From: Cordilura impudica
Lineage: Eukaryota > Arthropoda > Insecta > Diptera > Scathophagidae
Length of the DNA stretch: 64,000 bases
Direction of reading: 5' to 3'
Assembly: GCA_963682025.1 (NCBI GenBank)
Contig: OY821520.1
Coordinates: forward strand, 83,915,465-83,979,464
The position numbers were made by a program, and so were the translations under genes. Below the pieces are notes generated by a model, which made no database searches, was not told the DNA's origin, and worked only from the letters and a program-made list of their open reading frames with translations. The number at the start of each line of letters is the position of its first letter. Positions within the stretch are counted from its first letter, which is position 1. Shown piece after piece: positions 22,589-33,560 of the stretch.

Positions 22589-22871
22589 GTAGTCGTATTC
22601 CCTCCAAGTAAAACTGATTCCCGATCTTCACTTAAATGTATCAAAAAACAAAAATATTGCATTGATTTTTTAAAATATGGTTTATAGATGGTGGCCCTAT
22701 ATTCCCCTCAGGAATAAATAGGAATAATTATATATATATAGATGGTTTTGAGAAATGTAACTTACTTTACAATATATGATTATGATCGTTCTATTTTTGA
22801 ACCTAGTCCCCATATAAAAATAACATCAGATATGAACTTCTTCATAACTGCACACCACAAATTAATATCAA

Positions 22872-23650
22872 CTAGCTGATTCCAGCGCTCAATATTCTAG
22901 TGCAATTTCTAGGCAACTTTATTTTTCAACTTAGCCAATTCACAAACCAACACCTTTTTGGTTTATTATTATTGTGAATGAAGATAATAAACTCATTAAC
23001 AAACGCCTTAACAAATTTAATAAACACACACATAGTATATTTATAATTTAAATGCAATTTACTTAAAATAAAGGAACAAATTTAAAAATCTGTAAATCTG
23101 GTAAACATCTAAAAAGAAATACCTCTCAAACAATATACGTGTTTACGTAAGCATTTGAGAGGCCCCACTGTATCTAACTGATGTCATCATGGAATGGACG
23201 TTGACACACAGAGTGCGCTATAGTTATTTAAGTCTCTCTTTGTCTGACATTTTCTTGCCATTTTGTTGTTCAATATACTTTTTTAACCGCGACATTGTAT
23301 TCGTTTTTTTTTTATCGTTGTCTAACTCTTTAACCATAAAGATCGTTTTTGTGCTAAATTGAAAGTTTTTTTTTGTAATTACATTTATATAAGCTCACCG
23401 CCATCTCTGGAGGAAAAATAAAGGAAAGTAATCTTGAAATTACTTAGAACTTTTATACAAAAACCTTAATCTTTGTGTTTTATTTTATTTTACTCTTTTT
23501 TTTGGTAGCTTGATTTTTGGCTCCACAGTTCTTGGAAAACCAACCCCCTATTTCGGCAAGAAATATTTAATACGTTTGGTCAAAATTGGGATAAAACGGT
23601 AGAACAAAATATCGGTAACAAAAAATCGCCTAGCCAATTAATATTATAAA
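22872..23650 (-). mobile_element. Nonautonomous Helitron, copy H3, with solo LTR inside
   Basis: The left end is CTAGCTGATTCCAGCGC (the 3' CTAG of the minus-strand element). The right end AATCGCCTAGCC, AATTAATATTATAAA is the 5' end with TC changed to TT. The body matches H1 until 23139, where a 430-bp insertion flanked by ATACG begins, and resumes at 23575 with TTTGGTCAAAATTGGGAT. HINE sequence lies on both sides, so H3 landed in a pre-existing HINE. Confidence 0.8.
23140..23569. mobile_element. Solo LTR with 5-bp target duplication (probable BEL/Pao or Gypsy)
   Basis: The insertion starts TGTTTACGTAAGC and ends AAGAAATATTTA. It is bracketed by direct repeats ATACG (23135-23139 and 23570-23574) that are single in the sister Helitron copies. 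It has a TATATAA-like box near 23388 and an AATAAA at 23417. Length, TG start, internal polyadenylation signal and 5-bp duplication fit a solo LTR left by recombination. The 3' end is TA rather than the usual CA, so family and exact edge are uncertain. Confidence 0.65.
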
Positions 23651-23789
23651 TAATATTCAAAAATTGTATGCTTATTTCCATATCCAGTTATTGCCGCAGT
23701 AAAGTTGGATCCAAGGCCTTCTCTCGAAACGCATGGTATAGATTATCTAAGTCGGTCTAAACCGACTATAATTTTTTCTATCTTTAGTA

Positions 23790-24128
23790 TCTATAATATT
23801 AATAGGCTAGGCGATTTCTTGTGACCGATATTTTGTTTTACCGTTTTATCCCGATTTTGACCAGACGTATATTATTTGAAACGTATTTTTTTTTACCGTT
23901 TTCCTTTATTTTGAGTAAATTGCATTTGTTGTTGCTACTAACACATACATAAAATTACACATATGCTATGTGTGTTTTATTATATTTGTTAATGTGTTTG
24001 TTAATGAGTTTGTTATCTTCATTTACAATAATAATAAACCATAAAAGTGTTGGTTTGTGAATTGGCTAAGCTGAAAAACAAAGCTGCCTAGAAATTGCAC
24101 TCGAATTACGAGCGCTGGAATCTACTAG
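23790..24128 (+). mobile_element. Nonautonomous Helitron, copy H4 (canonical ends)
   Basis: A complete copy. It begins TCTATAATATTAATAGGC after an A. Near the 3' end is CACTCGAATTACGAGCGC, followed by TGGAATCTACTAG and a T flank. The TC start, the 3' palindrome 10-12 bp before CTAG and the A/T insertion site are diagnostic of Helitrons. There is no Rep/helicase gene. It abuts the 3' end of the diverged HINE. Confidence 0.9.
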
Positions 24129-25144
24129 TGTAGATAAATGTACTGAGGATATATGTGTAACGGTAGATTGTACACCGATGAAATTTTGACGGATATGCAA
24201 ATGCTCGATTTTTAACAAAAAAGAAATATCGAATATCATTTATTTGAAATTTTTTTAAGTCGAAAAAACTGTTGTGCTGTGTTCTTGTGAATGTGTCTAC
24301 TTTGAAAGAGAATATTTGTATTTTTAATCGCCATATTGTAGCAAAATGTACTCCCTTGCATGATATTTTCAGAGGCGTTCTTATATTCTCATAACTTTGT
24401 ATACCGAATAAAAATTTAACTCATATTCAATAAGAAACTTAAAAGTCACCTATTGTAGTAGGCCTCAGCGTGATTTCTAGTTAACTTGTTCTAAGAATGA
24501 AGAAAATACATTAGTTCCTCATTCGCACCCGACTTTTACTAAAGTAATAAAAATAAGAAGTTAATTGCCGGTCCTGCCGGACTACTTCATATTCTACAAC
24601 AATTCGAGAAAATTAAATGGGAAATAGTTATCAAAATTTTATATAGTTCTTTTCTTACTCATAGATTGTAATGGATTCTAAGTCTCACAAACACTAACAA
24701 AACCCCATATTTTAGGCAGCAATTGAAAACTATATTTGATTTTTTTTTTTATAAATTTGATCATTTTAGGCTTAAGTGAAATTTATATTGAAATTATTTT
24801 CCTTAAATTTTATTTAAAATTATTTTTATTTAAGGTTCGTGTTAAACCACACTTTTTTAGGCTGCCCCCCAATTGAAACAAAACAACTAAAAATAAGTGT
24901 TTTATTACTTGTAGTTCGAAATGAATTTTTTATGAATGTCTTGTACAAAAACTAGACATGTTAAAAATACATAAGACTACTCCCAACACATACATTAGAA
25001 CAAACAAACATAAATACATACATACGAGTAAATACATATAATAAGAGTCCTGCTGTTTTAAGGTGAGATACAAGTAAACATTTTTCCAATTGAAGAACTA
25101 CAAACGCAGTACGCGTGGTGAGGTGAAGGTAGTGTATGTAGTAC
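24129..25144. other. Noncoding DNA without recognised element
   Basis: AT-rich complex sequence. No exon, RNA gene or repeat family was recognised. Confidence 0.4.
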
Positions 25145-25835
25145 GGCGGGTCGATTTAAAAATCGCCCAAGTGACAAGGATAATCGTATCTAGGGATCAA
25201 CTTTGCCCGAGGAACCACACCTCTAAAACGAATTCTGATGTCCCGACTTTTGCCCTGTCTGTCTGTCTGTCTCACTTTGACCCATTTAGAGTGCCTCAAT
25301 CGAGTCCAAATGTATGATCGACACCCACTAACTTTGGAGGGCCGACCCACCCATACCAGTGGCATACCCCCTGGAACCCCCTGGGGGTTCCTCATACAAA
25401 CATTTCAAAAAATCACCATTCTTTGTTTAGAATTCAGCTGACTTTGTTTGATTTAGTATTAAAATTAACACTCTTCTTCTTCTCTGCTAATAAATAGTAA
25501 TCATACGCCTTGACTATGTCATGTTATTCAAAAAGATCGATCGGATGAGGTTAAATAACTCTAAGATCATTCCGTGACTATGCGTGACTCTGCGTGACTA
25601 CCCTAAAATTAATCTGTAGTCACAACAAAACTATGGGCCAAGTTTCAGATCAATTGCATGAGGGGGAATGGGGTTGCCCCATGGCAGACAGACAGACAGA
25701 CAGGTCAAAAGTCGGGACATCAGAATTCGTTTTAGAGGTATGGTTCCTTGGGCAAAAATTCTTATTTTGATCCCTAGAATATGGGTTTCCTTGTCACTTG
25801 AGCGATTTTTTTGCCTCCCTACAAATCGACCCGCC
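25145..25835. mobile_element. MITE with ~120-bp inverted repeats and satellite interior
   Basis: The left arm begins GGCGGGTCGATTT and continues through AAGTGACAAGGATAA, TCTAGGGATCAA, CCTCTAAAACGAATTCTGAT and CCCGACTTTTG to CTGTCTGTCTGTCTGTCT. The right arm is its inverse, ending AAATCGACCCGCC. The interior beside the right arm carries one unit of the 1-660 satellite (GCGTGACTACCC, ACTATGGGCCAAGTTTCAGA). Possible short TAGT repeats flank it. There is no transposase. Frames read across the arms are mirror shadows. Confidence 0.8.
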
Positions 25836-26643
25836 CTAGTGTGTAGTGTATGTAGTGTATGAATAGATATAAAATGATGATGTTGCTGTGGTTGCTGGGG
25901 TCAACATCAATTACTTGTTGGTCATGTTCTGTTGGATGTTGTGAAACAAGGTAGAAGTCTCGCCAAAAAAAAGGCTACAACATGTAACATCTAACATGTG
26001 TTTGTATAACAACAGAAAAACTATATCTATACCCCAACACATACACTCACACTTAGAGGATGATAAAAAAAAAATAAAAAAAAAATAGGAAGCAGCATAA
26101 AAACCAAAATGAATTGTTCAGATGAAAACGTGGTTTTATTGATTGAATTTTGTGGTCATCCGTTATTCCAACAATATTAAATACACAATTTGCTTTTGTT
26201 GAAATTACTGAATCTATCCTTTGCCAAAAATACAGAAAACAAAAGAACTTGTCATTTTTGGTCGAAAAGTTTATTTAAAAGTTTCATGTTGTGTAAACAA
26301 CCTCAAACAGAAGGACAAAGAGAGAGAGAGAGAGAGGGGGGGGGGAGAGGGTTACACATTAATTACAATTCCTAATAAATAATATTTACTCTATTGGATA
26401 AAAAGATAAAAACGTTTATAATTCTGATATAGTAAAACAAATATTTAGTCACTGTACAGAAATTCGTTTGGCATTGTTTCATAAGGTTTGACAAAAGAAA
26501 GATTTTTTTAATTTTTTACATAGCAGTCTTCTTCCCAGCTCAGGGAATGGAGAAACGTGCAAGTAGTGTATATTGATACATGAACCTAAGCTTTCATAAT
26601 TGCATGAGACGAGTTAATACTGTTATGAGTTGAGCGGCCACTA
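25836..26643. other. Noncoding DNA with (GA)n/(G)n microsatellite
   Basis: Complex AT-rich DNA with a GAGAGAGAGAGAG then GGGGGGGGG run at about 26318-26350. No gene or element was recognised. Confidence 0.5.
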
Positions 26644-26852
26644 GACGAAATGGTCCGATTAGGGGCTTAGCCCTATATGGCAGTTTGTACATTAGGACTA
26701 GTAGTTTACAAAAATTTCATATGTTTTTTTTTGAAATGATATTTCTGAAAACCGTTCCTAACGATTTTCGTATTTGGTGTGTTTTTGCAAACTACTAGTC
26801 CTAATGTACAAACTGCCATTTAGGGCTAAGCTCCTAATCGGACCATTTCGTC
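26644..26852. mobile_element. Small hairpin MITE (209 bp, ~70-bp arms)
   Basis: GACGAAATGGTCCGATTAGG, GGCTTAGCCCTA, GGCAGTTTGTACATTAGGAC and TAGTAGTTT on the left recur inverted on the right and end CGGACCATTTCGTC. The loop is about 70 bp. No coding content. Confidence 0.75.
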
Positions 26853-26989
26853 AAATTTTATCACTTAGTTTTTCCATATTATAGTAGAAACAATTTTATT
26901 GTATTTGTTTAGACTTTTATCTTTTTGTAAAATTCAATTTATTTTTATTTTTTTTTATAATTTACTAATGCCACTATATATCTAAACCC

Positions 26990-27116
26990 CTCAACTTATT
27001 TGAAAAACGTATTTAACTTTCGTAGTTATTTTCACAAAAATTCTGTTAATTTAACAGTCTCTGTTAAGTATTTAACATTTTTGAAAAACGTAGTTATCTT
27101 TCGTCGCTAACTTCAC
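26990..27116. repeat. Short direct repeat pair
   Basis: Two copies of GAAAAACGTA(T/G)TTA followed by CTTTCGT and then TTTCACA or CTTCACA lie about 75 bp apart, just before the truncated retrotransposon. Confidence 0.5.
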
Positions 27117-27800
27117 ACCCTTGGCAGAATTTATAGTATGATTAGAAGTTTATGGTTAACACAGCACCTTACTCCACTGAAAATAAGATTGCTACTTGCT
27201 AAAACATATCTTTTACCAACATTACTATATGCATCTGAGGTTTTCACAGGTTGCAACTCTAGGGATAACAGAAAACTTACTGTAACTTTCAATAACATTA
27301 TTCGCTATATCTTTGGATTAAGAAAATTTGATCATGTATCCCAATACTCGTGTCATGTCTTACACATGTCATTTGACAACTATATTAAATTCAAGAACAT
27401 TATATTCCTACATAAAATTATTATAACAAAGGCTCCAAAATATCTTTTTGAACGATTAAAGTTCGCAAGATCTTCCAGAGGGAATCGAATAATTCAATTT
27501 AAATACCGGGACCATGCCTCTGAATGTCAATTTTTTATTCTAACTATTCGTCTTTGGAATCAGCTTCCTAATGTCATGCAAAATACAAGCAACGCAATAG
27601 GGTTTAGAAAATTACTATACCAATACTTTAATTGATTTTATTTGATTTTTTTTAATGTTTTTAATTGTAATTTATAATATTTTAAATTTAGATTAAGAGT
27701 TACTGATATTAAATATATAGTGAATAACTTATCTGATTCCATTACTGTAATTTATAAGATACTGTGTCTTGTTGTAATGGAAAATCGCATTTAATAAATA
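27117..27800 (+). mobile_element. Severely 5'-truncated non-LTR retrotransposon
   Basis: Only the last 165-170 codons and the 3' UTR remain. They are followed by an AATAAATAAATA-like tail at about 27793-27825. The coding end is homologous to the C-terminus of the element at 9178-11292 but belongs to another subfamily. Confidence 0.8.
27138..27635 (+). pseudogene. Non-LTR reverse transcriptase C-terminus (truncated copy)
   Basis: The 165-residue frame IRSLWLTQHLTPLKIRLLLA, KTYLLPTLLYASE, TFNNIIRYIFG, YLFERLKFARSSRGN and IRLWNQLPNV aligns end to end with the C-terminal region after the RT domain of the protein at 9383-11200 (MLRNLWAVQSSTPFEIRMLL and LWNNLPSYI). The RT core itself is absent. 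The frame is open but cannot make an enzyme. It ends FRKLLYQYFN, just as the other copy ends FKKELKKFFV. Confidence 0.85.
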
Positions 27801-27834
27801 AATACAAAATAAATACATATACAAATACGTGCTC

Positions 27835-28270
27835 AGAAAATTTTTTGCGGTTTTACAGAGATTTAAAAAATTTATATCTGGAATTAAATCGGGGAAATTT
27901 TTGTGTGATGATTTTCGGCATGGATTAACTCAACAACAATGTGCACATTAACTACCTTCGACTTTTGGTGATGAACTACTATCCCAGACACCGTCATATT
28001 CTAGTTTTCCCAATTCAATCGTGGCCTTCGTTCACTTTAGAAGGACTTTCTTAAAGTTCTTCCCAAATCGGTTGTTGTGCCAGAAAATATCGATGCTGTG
28101 CGGCCACTGAAAAAAGCCATGTTTGGGCATTAATTCCACCTGCATGCATATAATATTACATGACCATTTGGCCTTCAAAAATATTTCCTTCCGTTGGATA
28201 CCGCATAATTTCAAAATCGCTCCGAAAAAAGGCTCATGTAGATTGGTCCAAAGAATAATTAAAAAAATTC
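27835..28270 (+). pseudogene. Mariner transposase remnant, N-terminal half
   Basis: Broken frames read FRHGLTQQQCAH, STFGDELLSQTPSYS and SVVVPENIDAVRPL, matching the paired helix-turn-helix region of mariner transposases (GLTQQQC, then PENIDAVRELI). Later SEKRLM*IGPK corresponds to the KKARVDW segment. Stops and frameshifts throughout. Confidence 0.75.
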
Positions 28271-28715
28271 AAAGACAAGCGCTGATTTAGAGATCGAAGT
28301 TTTTTTAAAGCTATTGGGCTCCGGTTTCTTAGATAAAATCACCACATTATCACTAAAGCAACGTGGAGTAGTCAATTCGGAATGGTAAACATCAGATACG
28401 GATAATTATCCACTATCACAGACCAGACTAGCTCTCCCAGTTAGACTCAACGAAGTTAAGCCTAAAGTTAAGCACATAAATTATCGTGTGGGTCATCGGC
28501 CACACAACCATGATTGGGCACGCAGTGATTTTTTTTCGTTTCAGCATTTAAAGTGTCAAAGTTTTAGACGCCTAGAGTAGCGGTTGTTGCGTTTAATAAC
28601 CACTTTTTGCTTAACTCATTCGGAGTAGAAAAAGTTGATTCGAGAACTTGTTTAAACTCATGCAAAATTATATTGAACTTCATGAAGCGCATTTCGAAAA
28701 TCAATAAGCCCATTT
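28271..28715. other. Noncoding DNA between dead elements
   Basis: No clear element. It may include further eroded transposase sequence but I cannot support a call. Confidence 0.3.
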
Positions 28716-29482
28716 ATACCCTATACCACTATGTGGTCAGGGTATAATGACTTTGTGCTGATATTTGTAACTACCAAAAATATTTGACCTAGACCCACCT
28801 TTTATATCGATCGACTCAGAATCACTTTCTGAGTTAATTTAGCGATGTCCGTCCGACTGTGTGTCCATGAAAACCTTGTAATCAAACTGCAGGTCGCAAA
28901 CGTGAACGTGTTTTGATGAAATTTGGTACGTAAGTTTCTATCAGCCAAAGTATAAAGACAATTGAAATTGGCGAAAATCGGTGCATATCCAGACATAGTC
29001 CCCATACAAATGACCCTATGATCCATAAATTGCCATATGATCCAAATTATCATATAGATCTAGGTAAAATTGGGTTTGTGTGTGTTTATTACACCCGTTA
29101 ACCAGTAGTCCAAAAATAAAGCGTATAGAACAATTCGTAGTCATAGCCCCCATATAAAGATGCTTCCCGATCTTCACTTAATTCTATCAAAAAACAAAAA
29201 TATTGCACAGATTTTTCTCAAATTTGGTTTGTATATGTTTTTGCAAAATATAACTGACCTTACCAGATATGGTCAGGATCGGTCCTAGTCCCCATATAAA
29301 CATAACATCCGATATGAACTTTTTCATATTCAAAGGAAAAAAATTAATAACAATGCCACTCAAATTTGGTTTGTGCTTATTTTATATGTCCAATTGGTTG
29401 GGCCTAAGAGATAGGGTCTCTAAACGCATGATATAGGGTATCGTATAGTCGGTCTAGACCGGCTATAATTTTCCTACTTGTT
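28716..29482 (+). mobile_element. HINE/DINE-1-like element, copy C
   Basis: Full-length with a short GTCC block. The start is ATACCCTATACCAC and the end is GTCGGTCTAGACCGGC then CCTACTTGTT. It is more diverged than copies A and B (TCAGGGTATAATGAC at the start, one hairpin mismatch). Confidence 0.85.
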
Positions 29483-29589
29483 TCGTATATACATTTTTAT
29501 TTTCACTTGTTCTTCTTTTTTTCTCAAAATATAAGTAGCAGCCAATTTATTAATAAATACATAAAGTTTTCGAGGACGAATCAATAATT

Positions 29590-30360
29590 CGAAATATGTC
29601 GAAAAATTTCACAATAATTTCAAGGTTCTTCATGTCAGATATATCATATATATATCATATAGATCTCTGGTTTGGATTTTAAATGATCAATTGGGGGTTA
29701 AAAAAGCTTTCTGTAAGAAATATGGGTGCTGCTTTTGCTCACAATTGACCATTAACGCAATAGTGTGACAACTTCAAACGATATTTTGGCATCCTCAACC
29801 ACACTATATGGATGAGTGTTTGCGCCGTTTTATAATGGTGGCTGAAATATGGATCCATTAGAACCTCCCGAAAGCTAAGAAGTGGAAAAAATAAGGAGTT
29901 TCTTCAGACAAACCGCCGCTTAAAAAGTACCAGGCGGTCTTATTAGCCAACAATGTGATGGTGACAGTTTTATGGGACATATGCGGCATAATTAATATTG
30001 ATTTTCTTTAACTTATTGGATCGTTTCAAAGAAGATTTTCAAAATTTTCACATTTGGCCAACAAGAAATTACTTTTTCATCAAGACAATGCAAGGGTGCA
30101 TAAATGTTTAGTGGTCATGGCAGTCTTCTAGGAATTATGCTAGGAATTGCTACCATATCCACCATTTTCTGCAGATTTAGAACCAAGATTTTAGATTTTA
30201 TTTGCCAAACCCAAAGAAACGGCTCGGCTGAAATATTTAGCTCCAACAATTAAATCACTGATCATACAAATTCCTATTTTGTGGACCTTGAGAAAACCTA
30301 TGTTTTGAATGGAAAAAATTTAGAAAACCTTGACCAAGAAGGTGACCCACCCTTGTAGAA
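29590..30360 (+). pseudogene. Mariner transposase remnant, catalytic half
   Basis: The plus strand shows, across breaks, DECLRRFI (first catalytic region follows), DKPPLKKYQAVLLANNVMVT, VLWD, then LFHQDNARVHK with the second catalytic Asp, LLPYPPFSADLEP (third region) and a LRKPMF...PC tail. This is the order of a mariner DD34D catalytic domain. Many stops. It is separate from the N-terminal remnant at 27835-28270, though HINE copy C lies between them and they could be halves of one element. Confidence 0.75.
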
Positions 30361-30379
30361 GGATCTAGTGTTTTGCATA

Positions 30380-31302
30380 TTTTCCCTCATGTCCTCCCCA
30401 GTAGATGATGTTGTCATCTTCAATTTGGGATTTTATAATGGTTTCTGTCATTTTTTTGGAAGACGAAGTACATCGTCATTTAAAATCCACAAAATCCCTT
30501 TTAGTACTCTTAAACTCCCTTTTCACAAGAGCCCACTGGCCTAAGCTCCAGAAAGTTTGAAGGATGCGCCTCCTTTGGTACGAAAACAAAGTCGTTGTTC
30601 TTGAGCCACTCAAGAGCTTCCTTACCGCAGTTACAGAATGCCAAATAGGGCCAAAAATATAAGCACACATTATTCTGGCTTATGAAAGGAAGAAGTCTTT
30701 CCTTGCAAACACCCATTAGTATAAATTTCGGCATTTTTACAGCCCGTTGTAACAAATGACTTGCTGTTTTGGAAATATTGTCTGCTTTTTGCCCCTAAAC
30801 TTGTCTTGAGAAGTTACTTAAGCAGTACAAACATAACAACTTTGACCTGGGCGCTGTGAAAAATCTGCCAGTATATACATTTCATCGTCAATTATACAGA
30901 GGTATTATTTTTTATGAAACATGATTGCAATTGTGCTCTGTTTTCGACGTAAACGTATTTCACAGAGTTGCTAACCTTGTTTCAACAGTTCGCACCTTAC
31001 AGTCCGAGAACTCAACTAACTTGACAGCTTTTCTACCGGATGTACTGGGAACTCTTTTCAATATGCTTCCTATTTTCTTGGCCTTAAAAACATCTTGTGG
31101 CCCTTCTTTCTTCCCGAAACAGGTTTGCTATCAATGTCAAATTCTCCTGATACTTTCTAATAAAATTGGAAACAGTTTGACGGCAGAACTTTGATTCGTT
31201 GACCAAGTCTTTGTATGAGCAAGTGGGATTTTGTTGAAAATATTTAATAATCTTAGCAGGTACTTCTATTGCATCAATCATTTTAATCAAACTATACAAC
31301 AA
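30380..31302 (-). pseudogene. IS630/Tc1-mariner-like transposase remnant
   Basis: The minus strand begins near 31302 with MIDAIEVPAKIIKYFQQNPT, then YKDLVNESKFCRQTVSNFIR (helix-turn-helix). It later reads KSFVTTGCKNAEIY, CLYFWPYLAFC (second catalytic region; the expected Asp is not intact), and ends EALEWLKNNDFVFVPKEAHP, LRPVGSCEKG and REFKSTKRDF. A relative with the same FVTT..IN...I segment lies at 38300-38990. Several stops and frameshifts show it is dead. Confidence 0.7.
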
Positions 31303-31554
31303 ATGAAGAGGAGGCTAATCGCCGCATTCGATACCGAGTAAAATAAAAAAATCAATGCTTGCGAAAAAAGTTAAGAGGAAAAATGTGTGTTACAATTTTT
31401 TAAATCTCACTCCTTAGCAATATACGCTTGAGTCTAATCCGACCACGCAAAAAAGAAAGTCATTCTTAAAGAATTAAATTTTCATTGTTGCCAAAGGAAA
31501 AACCTTTTTACATGTAATTACGAAATGAAAAATTTCACCTTCAAATCTAAATAA

Positions 31555-31812
31555 TATCAGAAAGAAATTGAGTTGTTATTAACTTTGTTGCCCTGAATAG
31601 GAAAAAGTTCATATCGGATGCTATATCTATATGGTGACTTGGTTGAAACATGGACCGATCCTGACCATATTTGGTAAGGTCACTTATTTTGTGAAAAAAG
31701 TTATACAAACCAAATTTGAGAAAAATAAGTGAAATATTTTTGATTTTTGATAGATTTAAGTGAAGATCGGGAACCAGTATACCCTGACCACATAGTGGTA
31801 TGAGGTATAAAA
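31555..31812 (-). mobile_element. Internally deleted HINE-like element
   Basis: On the minus strand the 5' tip ATACC-CATACCACTATGTG joins directly to CCCGATCTTCACTTAAATCT, so the GTCC block and the next roughly 350 bp of the family are missing. It then runs normally to the AAAGTTAATAACAAC region; the 3' hairpin is lost. Confidence 0.75.
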
Positions 31813-31903
31813 ATAAAATATTGTATTGGGAAAAGATATACTTGTAAGTTCTGACTTTCGACTCGTTTTCACTTAGGTTCATCTAATCGAAAATAACAAG
31901 TAA

Positions 31904-32594
31904 AAACAAGTAAGAAAAATATAATCGTATAGTCGATAGCCTGTATCATGAGTTTGGAGAAAGGATCTTAGGTCCAAATGATTGGATGCAGATGGTAGGC
32001 ATAAACAAAAATTTCAATCGTATTGTTGTTAAATTGTTGCGTGCCGAAATGAAAAATTTATATCGAATGCTATTTTTATATTGGGATTAGGTCAAAAACT
32101 GGATTGATTAGGTCCAGAATTGGTAAAACACTTATTTGTCACAAAGACTAATATAAGCCAAATTTGGTAAAAACCTGTGGAAGATAATTTTTTTTTATAG
32201 TTTTAAGTTAAGATCAAGAAACAGTTTTTTACGGGGACTATGATATAAAATGCTCCTAAAGGATAAATTTTTAGGGCACTAATTATTGGGTTTGATAGGA
32301 ATAGCTCTGAACACGCACTGATTTCCACCAATTAAATAATGATCATCATACTGGCATCAAGTTATATACCTACCAAATTTTATCAAAATACATTTATATT
32401 TGAACCATGTATCGCGATTGCAAGATTCATATGGACACACACACAGACAGGCAGATAGACGGACGGACATCGCTAAATAGCCCCACTAAATAATTCTGCG
32501 TCGACCAGTATAATAAAATTTGGGTATTGTTAAGATATTTGTGGTTGTTACAAACTCGTTATACCGAGACTACAGAATGGTATAAGATATACAG
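31904..32594 (-). mobile_element. Old HINE element, inverted copy
   Basis: The plus strand begins AACAAGTAAGAAAAATATAA, the reverse of the family 3' end, and contains GACGGACGGACATCGCTAAA. The interior is strongly diverged, and the 5' terminus near 32575-32594 (AGAATGGTATAAGATA) is degenerate. Confidence 0.7.
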
Positions 32595-32683
32595 ATGCGG
32601 CAGTGACAAAAAGAACACAAAATCTTTCTGAATCGTTCTATTTCATGAGAATATAAAAGTCAGATTATAGGCAATAATTGATA

Positions 32684-33027
32684 CTAGTATAGCCCAGCAC
32701 TCGAAATTCGAGTGCAAATTCGAGGAAATATTATTTTTTCATTAAATTTTTGTCTTCCAATGTTAATCAATTTTAGAAATTCACAATTCAACACAGAGCG
32801 TCTGATATATAATTCAAATCATTCGCATTAACAGTGTGTAACGAATTATTATAAATATTTTATTTTATATAATTTAATATATTTTTAAAACAGATTAAAC
32901 ATAAATTTTATCATTCTCAGAGTCTTTTCCATATAAACTATAACTATGCCAATTTTCACACTCCACCGTGCCCGCAGATTGCTTAAAAAGGGAACTACAA
33001 ATTTAGCTTCAAGTACTAATATATAGA
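32684..33027 (-). mobile_element. Nonautonomous Helitron, copy H5
   Basis: The left edge is CTAGTATAGCCCAGCACTCG after an A. The right edge is GTACTAATATATAGA, which is TCTATATATTAGTAC on the element strand. These fit the 5' TC and 3' CTAG family ends, but the interior differs from the other copies, so this may be a sister subfamily. Confidence 0.65.
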
Positions 33028-33073
33028 TTAATGTAGGCAGAACTTATTTTGAATGAATAAAAACCAAGTTTTT

Positions 33074-33392
33074 ATTATACTCCCTTTCTTTATAAATTAA
33101 CTCTACCATCATGTAATTAAATAACTGATTGAATGAAAATGAAAAATATCTAGAAAAATATCTATGTCAAAAATCTCAAATTCGTTAAAATTTCGAAAAA
33201 TTCAAAATTATATTATAATTACATTTTTTAAATGAAAATTTGTTAGATTATCGTCGCCACGAGTCTGCCCGCAAAGTTTCAGCTCGATTGGATCACGGTA
33301 AAAGGGTTAAAAATCGATCAAAAGAATTTTCGACAGACAAGCTGATACTAAAATTTAAAATAAAGGGAGTAAATAAAGGGAGTAAAAAAGGA
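33074..33392. mobile_element. Small MITE with TACTCCCTTT ends
   Basis: It begins TACTCCCTTTCTTTA and ends TAAAGGGAGTAAA, with an extra TAAAGGGAGTA unit. The interior CCACGAGTCTGCCCGCAAAG recurs at about 51600 inside the long element at 50913-54043. Confidence 0.6.
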
Positions 33393-33560
33393 AAATATTT
33401 ATATTGAAAACTAAAGCCTTAAATGGAATGAGATATTCATAAAAATTGTTTCAAAATAATATGCTCTTACCGAGAATTATTTACATGTTTTATTTCGTAA
33501 ACAATTTTTCCTACGAAGTTTGTATTGCGCAATTAACACATTTTATTTTATTTTATATTT

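Larger units (their letters stand above)
21589..23785 (+). mobile_element. Diverged HINE element split by three nested insertions
   Basis: HINE-family sequence (TGATATTTGTAACATC, GTTCAGACCTAGCCCCATAC, CCGATCTTCACTTAAAT, CCTAGTCCCCATATAAAAAT, then GCATGGTATAGATTATCTAA and the GTCGGTCTAAACCGAC hairpin) is collinear. It is broken by a 761-bp inverted-repeat element at 21828-22588 and by a Helitron at 22872-23650 that itself holds a solo LTR at 23140-23569. The copy at 44494-44995 gives the uninterrupted order across the first break. The (GTCC)n block is absent and divergence is high, so this is an old copy. Confidence 0.75.
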
